From the NCBI GenBank assembly GCA_020912385.1, contig CP087207.1, positions 310,001 through 374,000 on the forward strand: DNA of 64,000 nucleotides, read 5' to 3'. Made by a program: the position numbers and the translations under genes. Shown here one piece after another: positions 22,900 to 36,041 of this stretch (within the stretch, counting starts at the first letter, position 1; each line of letters opens with the position of its first letter). Source of the stretch: Neofusicoccum parvum (taxonomy: Eukaryota > Ascomycota > Dothideomycetes > Botryosphaeriales > Botryosphaeriaceae). The notes under the pieces are model-generated. The model did not search any database. It had not been told where the DNA came from and saw nothing but the letters and a program-made list of their open reading frames with translations.

Positions 22900-23529
22900 A
22901 TGGCCAAGGGCGACGCGGCAAAACAGAAGTCGGTGCCCAACAAGCACCTCCATTCGCGCATCTCCTATCTGTACCAGGCCGCCACCTACCTCGCCAACCA
23001 GAGCCTCGGGAATGCCGGCCAGAACGAGGACGAGGCTGCTGGGCAAGTGCCCCGCGATGCCATGGAGGTTGACTCAAACGCGGCAGAAGCCTCTGCAGCG
23101 CACCTCGCAGAGCCTGGCGCAAACGCGCTCCCCCCAGGTCTTCCTTTCTACTACGCGTATCACCTCCAGTCAGTCTCTATGAAGTCACAGATCCGACTTT
23201 CGCAGAATGTCAAACATTCCATCTGCAAGCGCTGCAGTGCTATCCTGATCCCTGGGAGCACCTCGTCGAGCAAGATCGAGAACTCAAGTCGCGGAGGGAA
23301 AAAGCCTTGGGCCGATGTGCTCGTAATCGAGTGCAACGTTTGTGGTGCACAGAAGCGCTTCCCAATAGGAGCCAAGAGGCAGCCAAGGAAGGGCGAACGA
23401 GCAAAGGCCGAGAAGGAGAAGAGTGCGAGCACTATCACGATAGATGGCGTCACAGGGAAAATGGGGAAGGAAAACAGGACATCCATTACGCCGCTTGTCG
23501 AAACCATTGGTCTAGAAACTCCAAAGTGA
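22900..23529 (+). CDS. RPR2: RNase P subunit Rpr2 (Rpp21 family)
   Basis: Protein subunit of ribonuclease P, which removes tRNA 5' leaders in the nucleus. Single exon, 209 residues from the ATG at 22900 in a good context (CACCATGG). The family layout is visible: an N-terminal helical part with RISYLYQAATYLA (20-32), then a zinc ribbon with CKRC (109-112) and CNVC (145-148) separated by a basic, Ser-rich loop. The C-terminal tail is Lys/Arg-rich (RQPRKGERAKAEKEK) and probably touches RNA. A longer in-frame opening reaches back to 22237, but it crosses the SUB2 promoter and first exon and is not needed. It is convergent with the PEBP gene, with 46 bp between stop codons. Confidence 0.9.
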   Translation: MAKGDAAKQKSVPNKHLHSRISYLYQAATYLANQSLGNAGQNEDEAAGQVPRDAMEVDSNAAEASAAHLAEPGANALPPGLPFYYAYHLQSVSMKSQIRLSQNVKHSICKRCSAILIPGSTSSSKIENSSRGGKKPWADVLVIECNVCGAQKRFPIGAKRQPRKGERAKAEKEKSASTITIDGVTGKMGKENRTSITPLVETIGLETPK

Positions 23530-23575
23530 CGCGCCACCAAAGCACTACTTGTGCATTCGACTCAGCAGGCCGGCC

Positions 23576-24196
23576 TCAGGGTTTCCAGTGTCTCTCATAG
23601 ACACCAACCCAGGATCCCCAGCCCACCACCTTCCCTTCGATCGCCTGCGCGATTTTCTGTTTGGTCACTTTCGGTCCCAAGACGTCGACATCAAGCGGTT
23701 CGCTCAATGCAACGATCTGGTAGAAATAGCGATGAGGGCCATGGCCGACAAGTGGTCTTGGACCCACGTAATGCTTGTTTCTGATGTTGGGTACCCAACG
23801 AAATCCGCCTTTCAAGCTTTTCGTTGCGCCAGCTTCGACGACCTGGGTTTCGTCGTGCGTGACCTTGGTAGTTCCCGCCGGGATGCTATAGAATAGCGAG
23901 TGTGCGATAGGGAATGGAAGTGGGGCATCAACATCCTCACAGATGAGAATGTATTCTCTGACGTCCAGGCCGGCAGGTTTCGACCATACTAGGTGCGGGA
24001 ACTCCCCTTTGCCGTCTTGCGTGTTGTCCACATGCATTTGCGAGCCGGACGGACCGCCTTCAGGGGATTCGAGCTTGATATTGGGTTCCGGGAGCGCAGC
24101 AAAGGCGGGCAATTTGGTAAAGAGTTTTGCGTCATGGGCCCTGAAGCTGTAAAACAGCTTGGAGAGGTAGTATTCAATGTACTGCCAAATACTCAT
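23576..24196 (-). CDS. phosphatidylethanolamine-binding protein family (PEBP/YbhB-like)
   Basis: Single exon, 206 residues from the ATG at 24196. An in-frame ATG at 24355 would add 53 residues that look like a possible mitochondrial leader; I cannot decide between them and give the shorter. The two family signatures are present: CEDVDAPLP (the DxDxP anion-site motif), and GPRPLVGHGPHRYFY, whose histidine and tyrosine line the ligand pocket. The fold is a small lipid/anion-binding beta protein. Fungal members are cytosolic or secreted and mostly uncharacterised, some acting as protease or kinase inhibitors. No membrane segment is seen apart from the aromatic N-terminal helix (MSIWQYIEYYLSKLFYSF). 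Confidence 0.88.
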   Translation of the reverse strand: MSIWQYIEYYLSKLFYSFRAHDAKLFTKLPAFAALPEPNIKLESPEGGPSGSQMHVDNTQDGKGEFPHLVWSKPAGLDVREYILICEDVDAPLPFPIAHSLFYSIPAGTTKVTHDETQVVEAGATKSLKGGFRWVPNIRNKHYVGPRPLVGHGPHRYFYQIVALSEPLDVDVLGPKVTKQKIAQAIEGKVVGWGSWVGVYERHWKP

Positions 24197-24710
24197 GGCT
24201 GCGGCGGAGATGATTTTGCTTGGATGGATTCGAGCTTTGGAATAGAGTCGGCCTATCTGGATAGGAGTGCTTGCTTGGAAAGAATAGCTTGAGTAGCGAG
24301 GAGATGTCGCATTTCCACATTGGCGTGGCTGAGGTGCTGATATAGCCAGACGCACACAGCAAGACTTTTTCCAACAGTCGACCGCGTCCCAAGGTTCACG
24401 TCACCCCTCTCGGCGTTAACCCGCAAGTTCGCGCACTTCGGTTTGATCGACGCTATTTCCTTGCGTCGCTCTATTGCCAGCGTTATGTCCGTCCAGTCAG
24501 GAGCGGGAGGGCGGGGATGCTGGCTCTACTAGACCGAAGCCGGACGCGGCGGCGTTAACGGAGCTCCCGTCCCCGCCGTTTGAACGGAAACCCCGACCCA
24601 CGGTCTGCTGCCGAAAGAAGACTCTCCTTCATAAAGAACTTTCGGCGCCACCAGCCTGGTTGGATTCCCATCCTGGCCAAATCAGCTCTTGGCTGAGCTT
24701 GTCCAAAATC
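24197..24710. promoter_or_regulatory. divergent promoter interval, PEBP / MFS transporter
   Basis: 514 bp between the preferred starts of two divergent genes. If the longer PEBP start at 24355 is used, the interval shrinks to 355 bp. No defined site was recognised. Confidence 0.45.
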
Positions 24711-26564
24711 ATGTCTGTTACTGACCGCTCGAACCTAGACACCACCAGCGGTCACGCCGAACCTGTGGAGCAGAACGAAGAAATAATCCCAGTCGCCGAC
24801 GAACATGCAATCGCAGAGGCAGACAAGTTTGCCAGCAACAATGCAAATGTCCAAGAGAAGGAAGCAGATACATCAGTCGACGTAGAGGCAGCGGCAGCAG
24901 AGCCTTCCAACGCGCCCATTCACTCCGTCTTTTCTTCCAAAACCAGGGCCTTCATCATCGCCATGACAGCTGCAGCCAGCTTCTTCTCCCCCGTCTCCGG
25001 CCAGATCTACTTGCCTGCGCTGAACACCCTGGCCAAAGAATTCCACGTTTCAATCGCCGACATTAACCTCACGGTCACGAGCTACATGATCCTGCAGGGC
25101 ATCGCGCCCATGTTTTTCGGTGACCTGGCAGACCAAATGGGCCGAAGACCGACCTACATCATGTGCTTCACTATCTTTTTCTTCGCAAACCTAGGCTTGG
25201 CTCTCCAGCGCAACTACGCAGCCCTGCTGGTGCTGCGCGCCATGCAGAGCTCCGGTAGCAGCGGCGTCATCGCGCTCGGCAACGGCGTCGTCTCCGACAT
25301 CACCACCAGCGCCGAGCGCGGCTCAAAAGTGGCCTGGGTGCAAATGGGTACGCAGTTAGGACCCGCCCTCGGTCCCATAATTGGCGGTCTCCTGGCCCAG
25401 TTCCTTGGGTGGCCTTCGATCTTCTGGTTCCTCCTCATCTCCGGCGGCGTCTATCTAATCTTCTACCTCATCCTGATCCCCGAGACCAGCCGCAACATCG
25501 TAGGCGACGGCTCGCTCCCGCCGCAGGGCTGGAACAAGTCCCTCATCAACATCCTCGAGGACCGCCGACGCTCTCAGAACAACCTCGCCCGCACCGCCTC
25601 CCGCCAAGCCAAGCACGAAGAGAGCAAGCGGCTCGCCCAAACGCGCCGCCCCCGCTTCCCCAACCCCTTCAACGCGCTCCGCATCGTCGTCGAAAAGGAC
25701 GTCTCCCTGATGCTCCTCTCGCTCTCCATACTCATGACCGGCTTCTTCTGCCTCCTAGTCCCAATGCCCAGCCTCTTCGCCACGACCTACGGCTTCAACG
25801 ACCTGCAGATCGGCCTGTGCTACATCCCCTTCTCAGCCGGCTCGATGCTCGGCAGCATCGCGTGCGGCCGCTTCCTCGACCGCAACTACCGCCGCGTCGC
25901 CGCCAAGCACGGCTTCGCCGTGCACAAGAACCGCGCCACGGACCTGCGCCGCTTCCCCGTCGAGCGCGCCCGCCTCGACGTCATCTGGACGCCGCTGGTC
26001 GCCGGCAGCGCCGCCGTCCTCGTGTGGGGCTGGGTGCTGCGCGCCCAGACCAGCCTCGCCGCGCCCCTCGTCGTCCTGTTCGTCGGCGGCGCCATGCTGT
26101 CCGGCGCCATGTCCATGCTGCTGACTTTCCTGGTCGACTTGTACCCGCAGAGGCCGGCGACCGCTATGGCCGCGCTGAATCTGTGTCGCTGCAGCATGAG
26201 TGCGGCCGGCACCGCGGCGATCGAGTATGTGATTCGGGCGTGGGGCCTGGGCTGGACGTACACGTTCGTTGGGGGGCTGATGATGGTGACCAGCGTGCCG
26301 GCGCTGGCGGTGGTGATGCGGTGGGGGCCGCGGTGGAGGGAGGAGCGGTACTTGAGGGAGGAGAAAAGGAGAGAGGCGCGCGAGCGGAGGAGGGGGAGGG
26401 GGGTGGAGAACGGGGCGGTGGAGAATGGGCCAGTGGCGGCAGAGTCACCGGTGGAGGCGGAGGAGGAGGAGGAGGGGAAGGGGAATGGAGAGAGGCATGT
26501 GAAGGTGTCGGAGGAGAGCGAGACCGTCGAGGCGGGGGGAGGGGATAGAAAGGAGATCGCATGA
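24711..26564 (+). CDS. MFS drug:H+ antiporter, DHA1 / quinidine-resistance type
   Basis: Plasma-membrane exporter of the 12-helix DHA1 group (QDR/TPO-like). Single exon, 617 residues from the ATG at 24711; upstream in-frame ATGs only add unlikely sequence. The first 75 residues are acidic and cytosolic. TM1 starts around AFIIAMTAAASFFSPVSG, followed by QIYLPALNTLAKEF, the usual DHA1 start. Motif A is GDLADQMGRRP between TM2 and TM3. The central loop is long and basic (NILEDRRRSQNN onward). The second half carries GFNDLQIGLCYIPF and a D/R loop (GRFLDRNYRR) resembling motif A. The C-terminal tail of about 80 residues is highly charged and low-complexity (Arg-rich, then Glu/Gly-rich). The substrate is unknown; multidrug or polyamine export is the family expectation. 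Confidence 0.9.
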   Translation: MSVTDRSNLDTTSGHAEPVEQNEEIIPVADEHAIAEADKFASNNANVQEKEADTSVDVEAAAAEPSNAPIHSVFSSKTRAFIIAMTAAASFFSPVSGQIYLPALNTLAKEFHVSIADINLTVTSYMILQGIAPMFFGDLADQMGRRPTYIMCFTIFFFANLGLALQRNYAALLVLRAMQSSGSSGVIALGNGVVSDITTSAERGSKVAWVQMGTQLGPALGPIIGGLLAQFLGWPSIFWFLLISGGVYLIFYLILIPETSRNIVGDGSLPPQGWNKSLINILEDRRRSQNNLARTASRQAKHEESKRLAQTRRPRFPNPFNALRIVVEKDVSLMLLSLSILMTGFFCLLVPMPSLFATTYGFNDLQIGLCYIPFSAGSMLGSIACGRFLDRNYRRVAAKHGFAVHKNRATDLRRFPVERARLDVIWTPLVAGSAAVLVWGWVLRAQTSLAAPLVVLFVGGAMLSGAMSMLLTFLVDLYPQRPATAMAALNLCRCSMSAAGTAAIEYVIRAWGLGWTYTFVGGLMMVTSVPALAVVMRWGPRWREERYLREEKRREARERRRGRGVENGAVENGPVAAESPVEAEEEEEGKGNGERHVKVSEESETVEAGGGDRKEIA

Positions 26565-27309
26565 AGCTGACGACGAGGCTGTCGGATATGCCTCGAAGAG
26601 GATATGGTCGCGAAAAAAGGATTGAATATTAGAATTAGGCCAAGAAACATCGCTCTATAGTGTATTGAGGCAGAGATGCGAAGTGTGGTCCGGGTGAAAG
26701 GTTCCGCATCTGGTCCGGTGCGGGGCCCCGCACTATTGCCAGTATTCACACTGCGAGGAACCCAGGGCATACTGCGTAGTACACTCGGCGTTTGGTGACG
26801 TATTAGGAGTGTGTTAGCGAGCAGAAGAAAAATTCTGATGTACATTTGCCTAAAGGGGACGAAAAACCAATAGCGAAGGATTACGGTGGAAGTGGTGTGG
26901 TGGGGCCTGCTCGTACTGGGTGGTCAGCATCAGGCGTCAGCGGGAGATCGGCCAACCTTGCTTTTCGGTTCGGATCTTGCGGAACACGCGAACCAATGCT
27001 GATCACCGGGTTCTTGGTCATGTTGGACGGCGTTTTTGACATGTGAATTCGAAGACTTGGGAACGGAAGAGGAGAAAGGATGGTGGGTGAAAATTGGGGC
27101 AACAACATAGAAGATCGCACAGATTGAGAGTAAACTGACGGCACTTATGGATCGATGGACCTGAATGTATCGACTTTCACGGGTATTCAATTTCAATTGA
27201 TTGTTCTTGATACCAATTATCTCTTTATTACCATTCACTTCGCCTGTGAACCTTCGTGAATCCATATCGTCATATAACCCATCATCAATTCCTCGCCATC
27301 CGCACCTAT
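26565..27309. other. convergent intergenic interval
   Basis: 745 bp between the stop codons of the MFS transporter and the carboxylesterase. No gene or repeat was recognised; probably two 3' untranslated regions. Confidence 0.5.
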
Positions 27310-29007
27310 CTAAATCTTCAATTGCGCCGCACTCGTCAACAACGTCTCAAACTGCGCCGCTCTGAAATTATCCTGCCCAACCGTCACCACCCCACCCACC
27401 GCAAACTGCAGCAGCTGCGGTGCACCAACCGTCCACTCCGGCCACGTCGGGCTGCCGCCGGGCACCGCGCTATTCGGGTCCAGGTCGGCCACGAAGTTGA
27501 TGTAGTACTGCCTCGTCTTGTCGGCGGTGATGGGCAGCAGGCTGAAGAAGTTGACGAGGACGTCGCTGGCGTGGAAGGTGCCCAGCACGGGCGTGCCGAA
27601 GAGATAGGTATTGAGGTAGCTGTACGCGGCCGGCAGCTGCGGGGCCACGATGGTCAGGTAGACGCGGCGGGTGAGCGTGAAGGTGATGTCGCCGAGGATG
27701 GCGGCCAGGCGCTTGAACTGCGGGCGGATCTCGTTGAGCACGCCGGTGCGGAAGGGCGAGCCGGCCGGGATGTTGTTGGGGTACGAGGCCACCAGGTCGG
27801 CGACGACTTGGGGGTCCGTGGCCGGGAAGTAGGATTGCAGGTACGAGACGAGCTCGGCGTCGGTGGTGATGTTGAGCTGGACGAGCGAGAAGAGCGTGCC
27901 TTCGTCCTCTTGGTCGCCGATGATCACGGGGACTTTGGCGAAGTGGCCGGCTGTGACGGAGACGTCTGGAGATTCCGAGTAGAAGTTGTCGGACGGGTCG
28001 GGGCGGGGGAGGTAGCTGAGGTCAAGACTGCGGTAGCCAAAGATGGCGGGCACGCTGTTGGCGGCTGACAGGAAGTCTTGCGTCGAGAGGCCGCGAAGGC
28101 AAGCCAAGGTGTCCGAAGAGCCACTACATCCAGCACTCTCAACGACCGTGTTGTAGATATTCTGAGCCTTGGCCGAGTTGACATCCTGAGCAGGAACGAT
28201 AGAGCCAGAGTTCATTATAGCGCCGCGGAAGAGAGGACTACCTTTGTACGTGTTGTCTCCGCCGTTGATGACGGTGTGATCAAATGCGGAGATAGCCCCC
28301 GCGCTCTCGCCCCAGATGGTCACCTTCTCGGGGTCACCACCGAAGGCCTCAATGTTGTCTTGCACCCATTCAAGAGCGAGCCGTTGGTCACGAAGTCCCA
28401 AGTTCGTACTGCCATCGCGCTGCACCTCCTCGCCGGGCAGGAAACCAAAGCCACCGACGCGGTAGTTGACGGCCACGAAGATGATGTCCTTGCCTAAGGC
28501 TGCAGATTTGGTGACAAATGAGGACCCGTCGTAGAGTTGGTTGGAGCCAAACTCAAATCCACCACCGAAGATCCAGAATAGCACGGGGAGCTTGGAGTCA
28601 GCTGTCGCTCCGGCGGGGCGCTGGACATTGAGCGTGAGGCAGTCCTCACTTGACAGTGTGGCCGCTTGAACCGCGGGATTGTTGATCAGATCCGAGATGA
28701 CGTCGCCAACGAGAGAGCTTGTGTCAATCTGGACGAAGAATTGTGGGCACGACGACGGGATGCCGACGGCCTGGATTGTCCCGAACGGCTCGGTGATGGT
28801 CTGCGGAGGCTTCAAGCGCAGAGGGCCAACAGGAGGCTGGGCAAAAGGAATGCCTTTGAAGCTCTCCACTCCGCCAGCTGAAGAGCCAACAACAGTGCCA
28901 TTCTGGATGGTGACTGCTGGCCCGGCCTGCCGTTCAAAGAGCGGATCCGCTGCGGGTGCAGCAAGGGCGCCCGCCGCAAACAGAGAGAAAATGACAGTGG
29001 CAAGCAT
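27310..29007 (-). CDS. secreted type-B carboxylesterase/lipase
   Basis: Alpha/beta-hydrolase of the Candida rugosa lipase/cholinesterase family. Single exon, 565 residues from the ATG at 29007. I prefer this start over 29037 because it opens directly into a signal peptide (MLATVIFSLFAAGALAAPA). Family signature 2 is EDCLTLNV (121-128). The oxyanion-hole strand is WIFGGGFEFGS. The nucleophile elbow is GESAGA with Ser235, inside the conserved run from RDQRLALEWVQDNI. The acid residue is likely in the EDEGTLF segment and the histidine in GTFHASDV. The triad therefore looks complete. The length fits the family. It probably hydrolyses plant or lipid esters outside the cell. Its neighbour, the arylsulfatase, is also an ester hydrolase, but nothing shows joint regulation. 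Confidence 0.93.
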   Translation of the reverse strand: MLATVIFSLFAAGALAAPAADPLFERQAGPAVTIQNGTVVGSSAGGVESFKGIPFAQPPVGPLRLKPPQTITEPFGTIQAVGIPSSCPQFFVQIDTSSLVGDVISDLINNPAVQAATLSSEDCLTLNVQRPAGATADSKLPVLFWIFGGGFEFGSNQLYDGSSFVTKSAALGKDIIFVAVNYRVGGFGFLPGEEVQRDGSTNLGLRDQRLALEWVQDNIEAFGGDPEKVTIWGESAGAISAFDHTVINGGDNTYKGSPLFRGAIMNSGSIVPAQDVNSAKAQNIYNTVVESAGCSGSSDTLACLRGLSTQDFLSAANSVPAIFGYRSLDLSYLPRPDPSDNFYSESPDVSVTAGHFAKVPVIIGDQEDEGTLFSLVQLNITTDAELVSYLQSYFPATDPQVVADLVASYPNNIPAGSPFRTGVLNEIRPQFKRLAAILGDITFTLTRRVYLTIVAPQLPAAYSYLNTYLFGTPVLGTFHASDVLVNFFSLLPITADKTRQYYINFVADLDPNSAVPGGSPTWPEWTVGAPQLLQFAVGGVVTVGQDNFRAAQFETLLTSAAQLKI

Positions 29008-29984
29008 CTTCGGAGGACCTCTGGCAAGGCGATGCACAGATAACGAGCTGAGGGCGGAGCTGACTCTGATGAGCTGCTACAGAATCGTGTACCTGCATCG
29101 CCAGCTTTATAGCGGCCGCGTCCAGTGGTGGGCTCGCTGAATGCGGCCCCCCAAGAACGCCAAAGCACGTTGCCTCGGCGCGCCATATACTCGGGGTCGA
29201 CGCCCAAGAGCGCCATCTTTTAAGAATCTCCTATCTGGGACAAGGCGGGCTAGGGCGCTCGTGTTGTGTGTGACGATCATTTGCGGAGGCGATGCAGATT
29301 CTGCTCCGCACAATGAGATCCCGCGCGGCTGGGTGGGTGGAAAAATCCGATACAACACGACTCGCTGCACGGCAGAGTATATTACGACTTGATTGCGGCG
29401 AGTAGCAGAAGCGCGGGCTGGGATAGAGGCTGAATTGGGAAGAACGAGATCTCTGACCGAGGCTCACGGGGACGGGAGTGACGTGCGTGATGCTAGTGGT
29501 GAGCGGATTCCGGGAAGGAAACGGCTGAGGGAAGCTGGGCGGCTTGATAGTCAGCTGTCAGTAGTTTAGCGCACCCCTGCCGTTCTTTGTTATCCCCGCA
29601 GTCACGAGGCGTGCTGGCGCCTTTTCCCCCGGACCAACGTCCACTTGGCGCTAGACGTTAGTTGGACGCCAAAGCCAAACGCTGCAATGTGAGCCGCCGT
29701 CGCGATAGCCAAGCAACACTGCCGAGCTCCGGACCTGAACATCGAAAGGACCGAACTCGTGCCCCGCGTCGCGCCCCGGGGCAATTTCCTGTTCAGGTTT
29801 TCGATGGAAAGTGGCGGATATGCGAGACAGGGAAGACGGGTGTGGGGAAGCTCTGGGGGAACGCTCGGGCTCGCGCGAGGGAGATTGGGTAAGCAACGAA
29901 TAATTCATCTCGTCTACAGGGCGACTTGCACCTTCTCGGCGCTTCCCAAGTCCGCCCTCCGCCCGTGGAAGCTCGAAAGTATAC
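29008..29984. other. intergenic, carboxylesterase upstream region
   Basis: 977 bp between the esterase start and the arylsulfatase stop, both on the minus strand. Small frames only. No recognised site. Confidence 0.5.
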
Positions 29985-33252
<3,268 letters not shown>

Positions 33253-35169
33253 ATGGAGTCGAAGATCCCCGACGTCGAAGAGAATGCCGCGCGTTTCTAC
33301 AGCGGGGAGAAGCCCACTGGCAGCGATAGCTATGCCTCTTCCGACAGTCAACCCGATTGGACAGAGGAGGAGGAGAAGAAGCTTGTCCGCAAGATCGACA
33401 TGATCTTGATGCCTCTTCTTGTCCTCCCGTTCATTGCCCTTCAACTGGACCGTGGCAATATGTAAGCTCGTACACTCGAGCGCTTGTTGAACGTACAAGG
33501 CTGACAAGCTCCAAGGGGCAACGCAGTGACCGACAATTTTATGGTATGTTCTCTACCTCCTTCAATCACGAACGAGTACTAACAATAACTAGGAAAATGT
33601 AGGAATCACACAAGCTCAGTACAATGTTGGCCAGCAGCTGCTCTCTGCCGGTATTGTTGTTTTGGAGGTCAGCCACTCCCGCAGCCGTCAAGCACGCAAT
33701 CCCTTCCCGCAGAGCTAATGCATCCCGCAGATCCCATCCAACCTTGTCTTGTATCGCCTCGGCCCACAGGTCTGGATCAGCTTCCAGATCTTCGCGTGGG
33801 GTCTTGTGGCTACGTTTCAGGCCTTCCAGAAAGGCCTCGGTGCCTACCTGGCGACCAGGCTCTTGCTTGGGTAAGTTTCTCGAACTTCACCGCAGAGATG
33901 CTGTGCTAAATAAAAATAGCTTGATGGAGGCTGGCTTCATCCCCGCTTCTCTCTATGCCATCACCACGTGGTACAAGACCAAGGAGATGAGTGTTCGTTT
34001 TGCCATCTTCTTCTTCGGCAACTATGTAGCGCAAGCAGCTTCGGGATTGATTGCCTACGGAGTTCTCCATATGCGCGGTGTCGCCGGTCTGACTGGCTGG
34101 CAGTGGCTTTTCATTGTGAGTTCACCGCCTGCCAAATATCTTTCAGTGATGCCAGAAATTAACACAGCGTAGATTGAGGGCCTATACACTGTCGTGGCCG
34201 GCGCCATCTACATGGCCTTCTATCCGAAGAGCAGAGACGATCCTGTTCCCTTCACCCGCCTGATATACTTCAACGAGAGGGAAAAGCATATCATCGCTCA
34301 GCGAGTCATTCTGGACGATCCAAGCAAGATCAATGGAACTCGCAAAACAATCTCGATGAAGGAGCTGGGGTGGGCAGTAAGTGACATTGACACGTCTCGA
34401 AGTAAAAGTGACTAACGCATGATGCAGCTGTCGGACTGGACGCTCTACCCTCATTGCCTCCTCACCATCTGCGCTCTCGCCCCCTCCTCGACGTACAGCT
34501 CCTACGGTCCTAAGCAGATCATATCTTTTGGCTACGAGAAACTTCAATCCAACGCGCTGTATTCGATTGGACTCTGGATTCAGCTTTTCACCTCTATAGG
34601 ATTCAGTTATTGGGCGTAGGTGGAGCTTCATCTTGCATTACAACGCAGTGCTGACAGTATGCAGTGACAAGCTCAAGAAGCGAGGAATTCCCGTCGCCAC
34701 TGCGCTCTCGCTTTGGTGGGGCTTCAACCTTGGTGCGTTGATCGTGCGTCGATCGGACAACCACGGTAAACGGCTGGCAATGATGATCATGGCCCTGGCC
34801 TTCTCCAATATCTGGCGTAAGTCGTCGACACTTTACTGGACTAGGCCACGTCTAACAAAGCTACCTACAGACCCGCTCAACAGCTCATGGCTTGCCATTA
34901 ACGCTCGCTCTCCGGCGGACCGAAGCATCAAAATGGCTTGCATTGTCATGTCTGCCAACTTGGCTGGCATCGTTGGCAACCAAATTTTCCAGCCTTCGGA
35001 CTCGCCGGTCTACACGACAGGACGCACGGTCAATGTTATCCTCTGTGCGGTGGCACTGTTCTTCTGCCTGTGCCAGAATGTGCTGTATCGGGCTCTCAAC
35101 TTCTTCAACAAGAAGAAAGTCCAGGAGGGCAAGGCTACGGAGCAGGAGGTGCGGAATTACTTCCTGTAA
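33253..35169 (+). CDS. MFS anion:cation symporter, allantoate permease (Dal5/AstA) family
   Basis: Plasma-membrane uptake carrier. Nine exons: 33253-33461, 33516-33543, 33593-33667, 33731-33870, 33920-34115, 34173-34376, 34428-34615, 34665-34816 and 34871-35169, giving 496 residues. All introns are 49-63 nt. Family features in order: the acidic N-terminus with EEEEKKLVRKIDMILMPLL, then FIALQLDRGNMGNAVTDNF at TM1, VGQQLLSAGIVVLEIPSNL, VATFQAFQKGLGAYLATRLL, MEAGFIPASLYAITTWY, GLTGWQWLFIIEGLYTV and the central loop with FNEREKHIIAQRV. It ends in a Lys-rich cytosolic tail. Known members carry allantoate, nicotinate, or sulfate and sulfonates (Aspergillus AstA). The adjacent divergent arylsulfatase favours a sulfur substrate, but this is inference. 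Confidence 0.93.
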
Positions 35170-35395
35170 GTTGCTGATGGGCAGGAACGCGAAGCTGGTT
35201 GGAGCATTAGATACCCTTGATGCAGTCGTAATGCAGTGATGTTCTCGATTTATTGAGATAGTGCACCCGAAAGTGTTTGAACCTGGTTATTGGATGTCAG
35301 CCAGAAAATTTCCTTGTTCGGCTCTATTTGGAAAGCTCCGACTTTCTTTACCTACTCTCATTTTATCTTGGTGCCTTATTTTCGAATCGAACACG

Positions 35396-35439
<44 letters not shown>

Positions 35440-36041
35440 TTCTTCATGTTTGACACCCAATCCATAATTTAACCCCACCTTAAGTAGCGGTCTCATATCA
35501 CACATATAATTTGCAACAAACCGGCCGCAGCTATATTAACCTACTCTCATTCATCTTTACCCACTCTCTTTCATCTTCACTAACCCTCCTTTACCCTCAC
35601 CTTCACCCTCACCTGTCTTCCTTCACTCTCATCCACCTTTTTAACCCTTATCTGCTCGGGTAAGTATTTGAAGGGGGCGAGTACTCGAAGAAAGTGAGAG
35701 CACAAGGCAAGGATTTATGCGGCTGGTATGTACACACAAAAAAAGCGTATATCACGACCACCACTCATAGGTTGGGTCAAAATATGGTTATGGGGGGTCA
35801 CAATATGAAAACGGGTGATCGAAAAGCAGGCACAATTTAGAATATGCTATAGCGGTACATGTAACGTGCCTACTCCACAGGAGTTTCGCGTCGCGCTATC
35901 CGATTAGATAAGAGACCGTAGTTTGTAGGAGATATTTGTGATGTCGGTCAGTATGATACGGGTCTTGATCCGATTGAGAGTAGGAAAAAAAAAAGAGCCG
36001 GTGCCACCTATCTCTTGTCTCTAATCCCTCCCTTTGATCAA
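35170..36041. other. intergenic with poly-C and pyrimidine-rich tract
   Basis: 872 bp, AT-rich apart from a run of 42 C at 35396-35437, followed by a C/T-rich stretch at about 35530-35665. No gene is seen. Confidence 0.55.
35396..35437 (+). repeat. homopolymer of 42 C
   Basis: Uninterrupted cytosines on the plus strand. The length may be affected by sequencing or polymerase slippage. It lies between the transporter stop codon and the second kinase gene, outside any coding model. Confidence 0.9.

Noticed and set aside
35530..35665. C/T-rich tract with CCCT and TAACCC pieces, considered as an internal telomere repeat
   Set aside because: No regular TTAGGG/CCCTAA period; the units vary in length and order.
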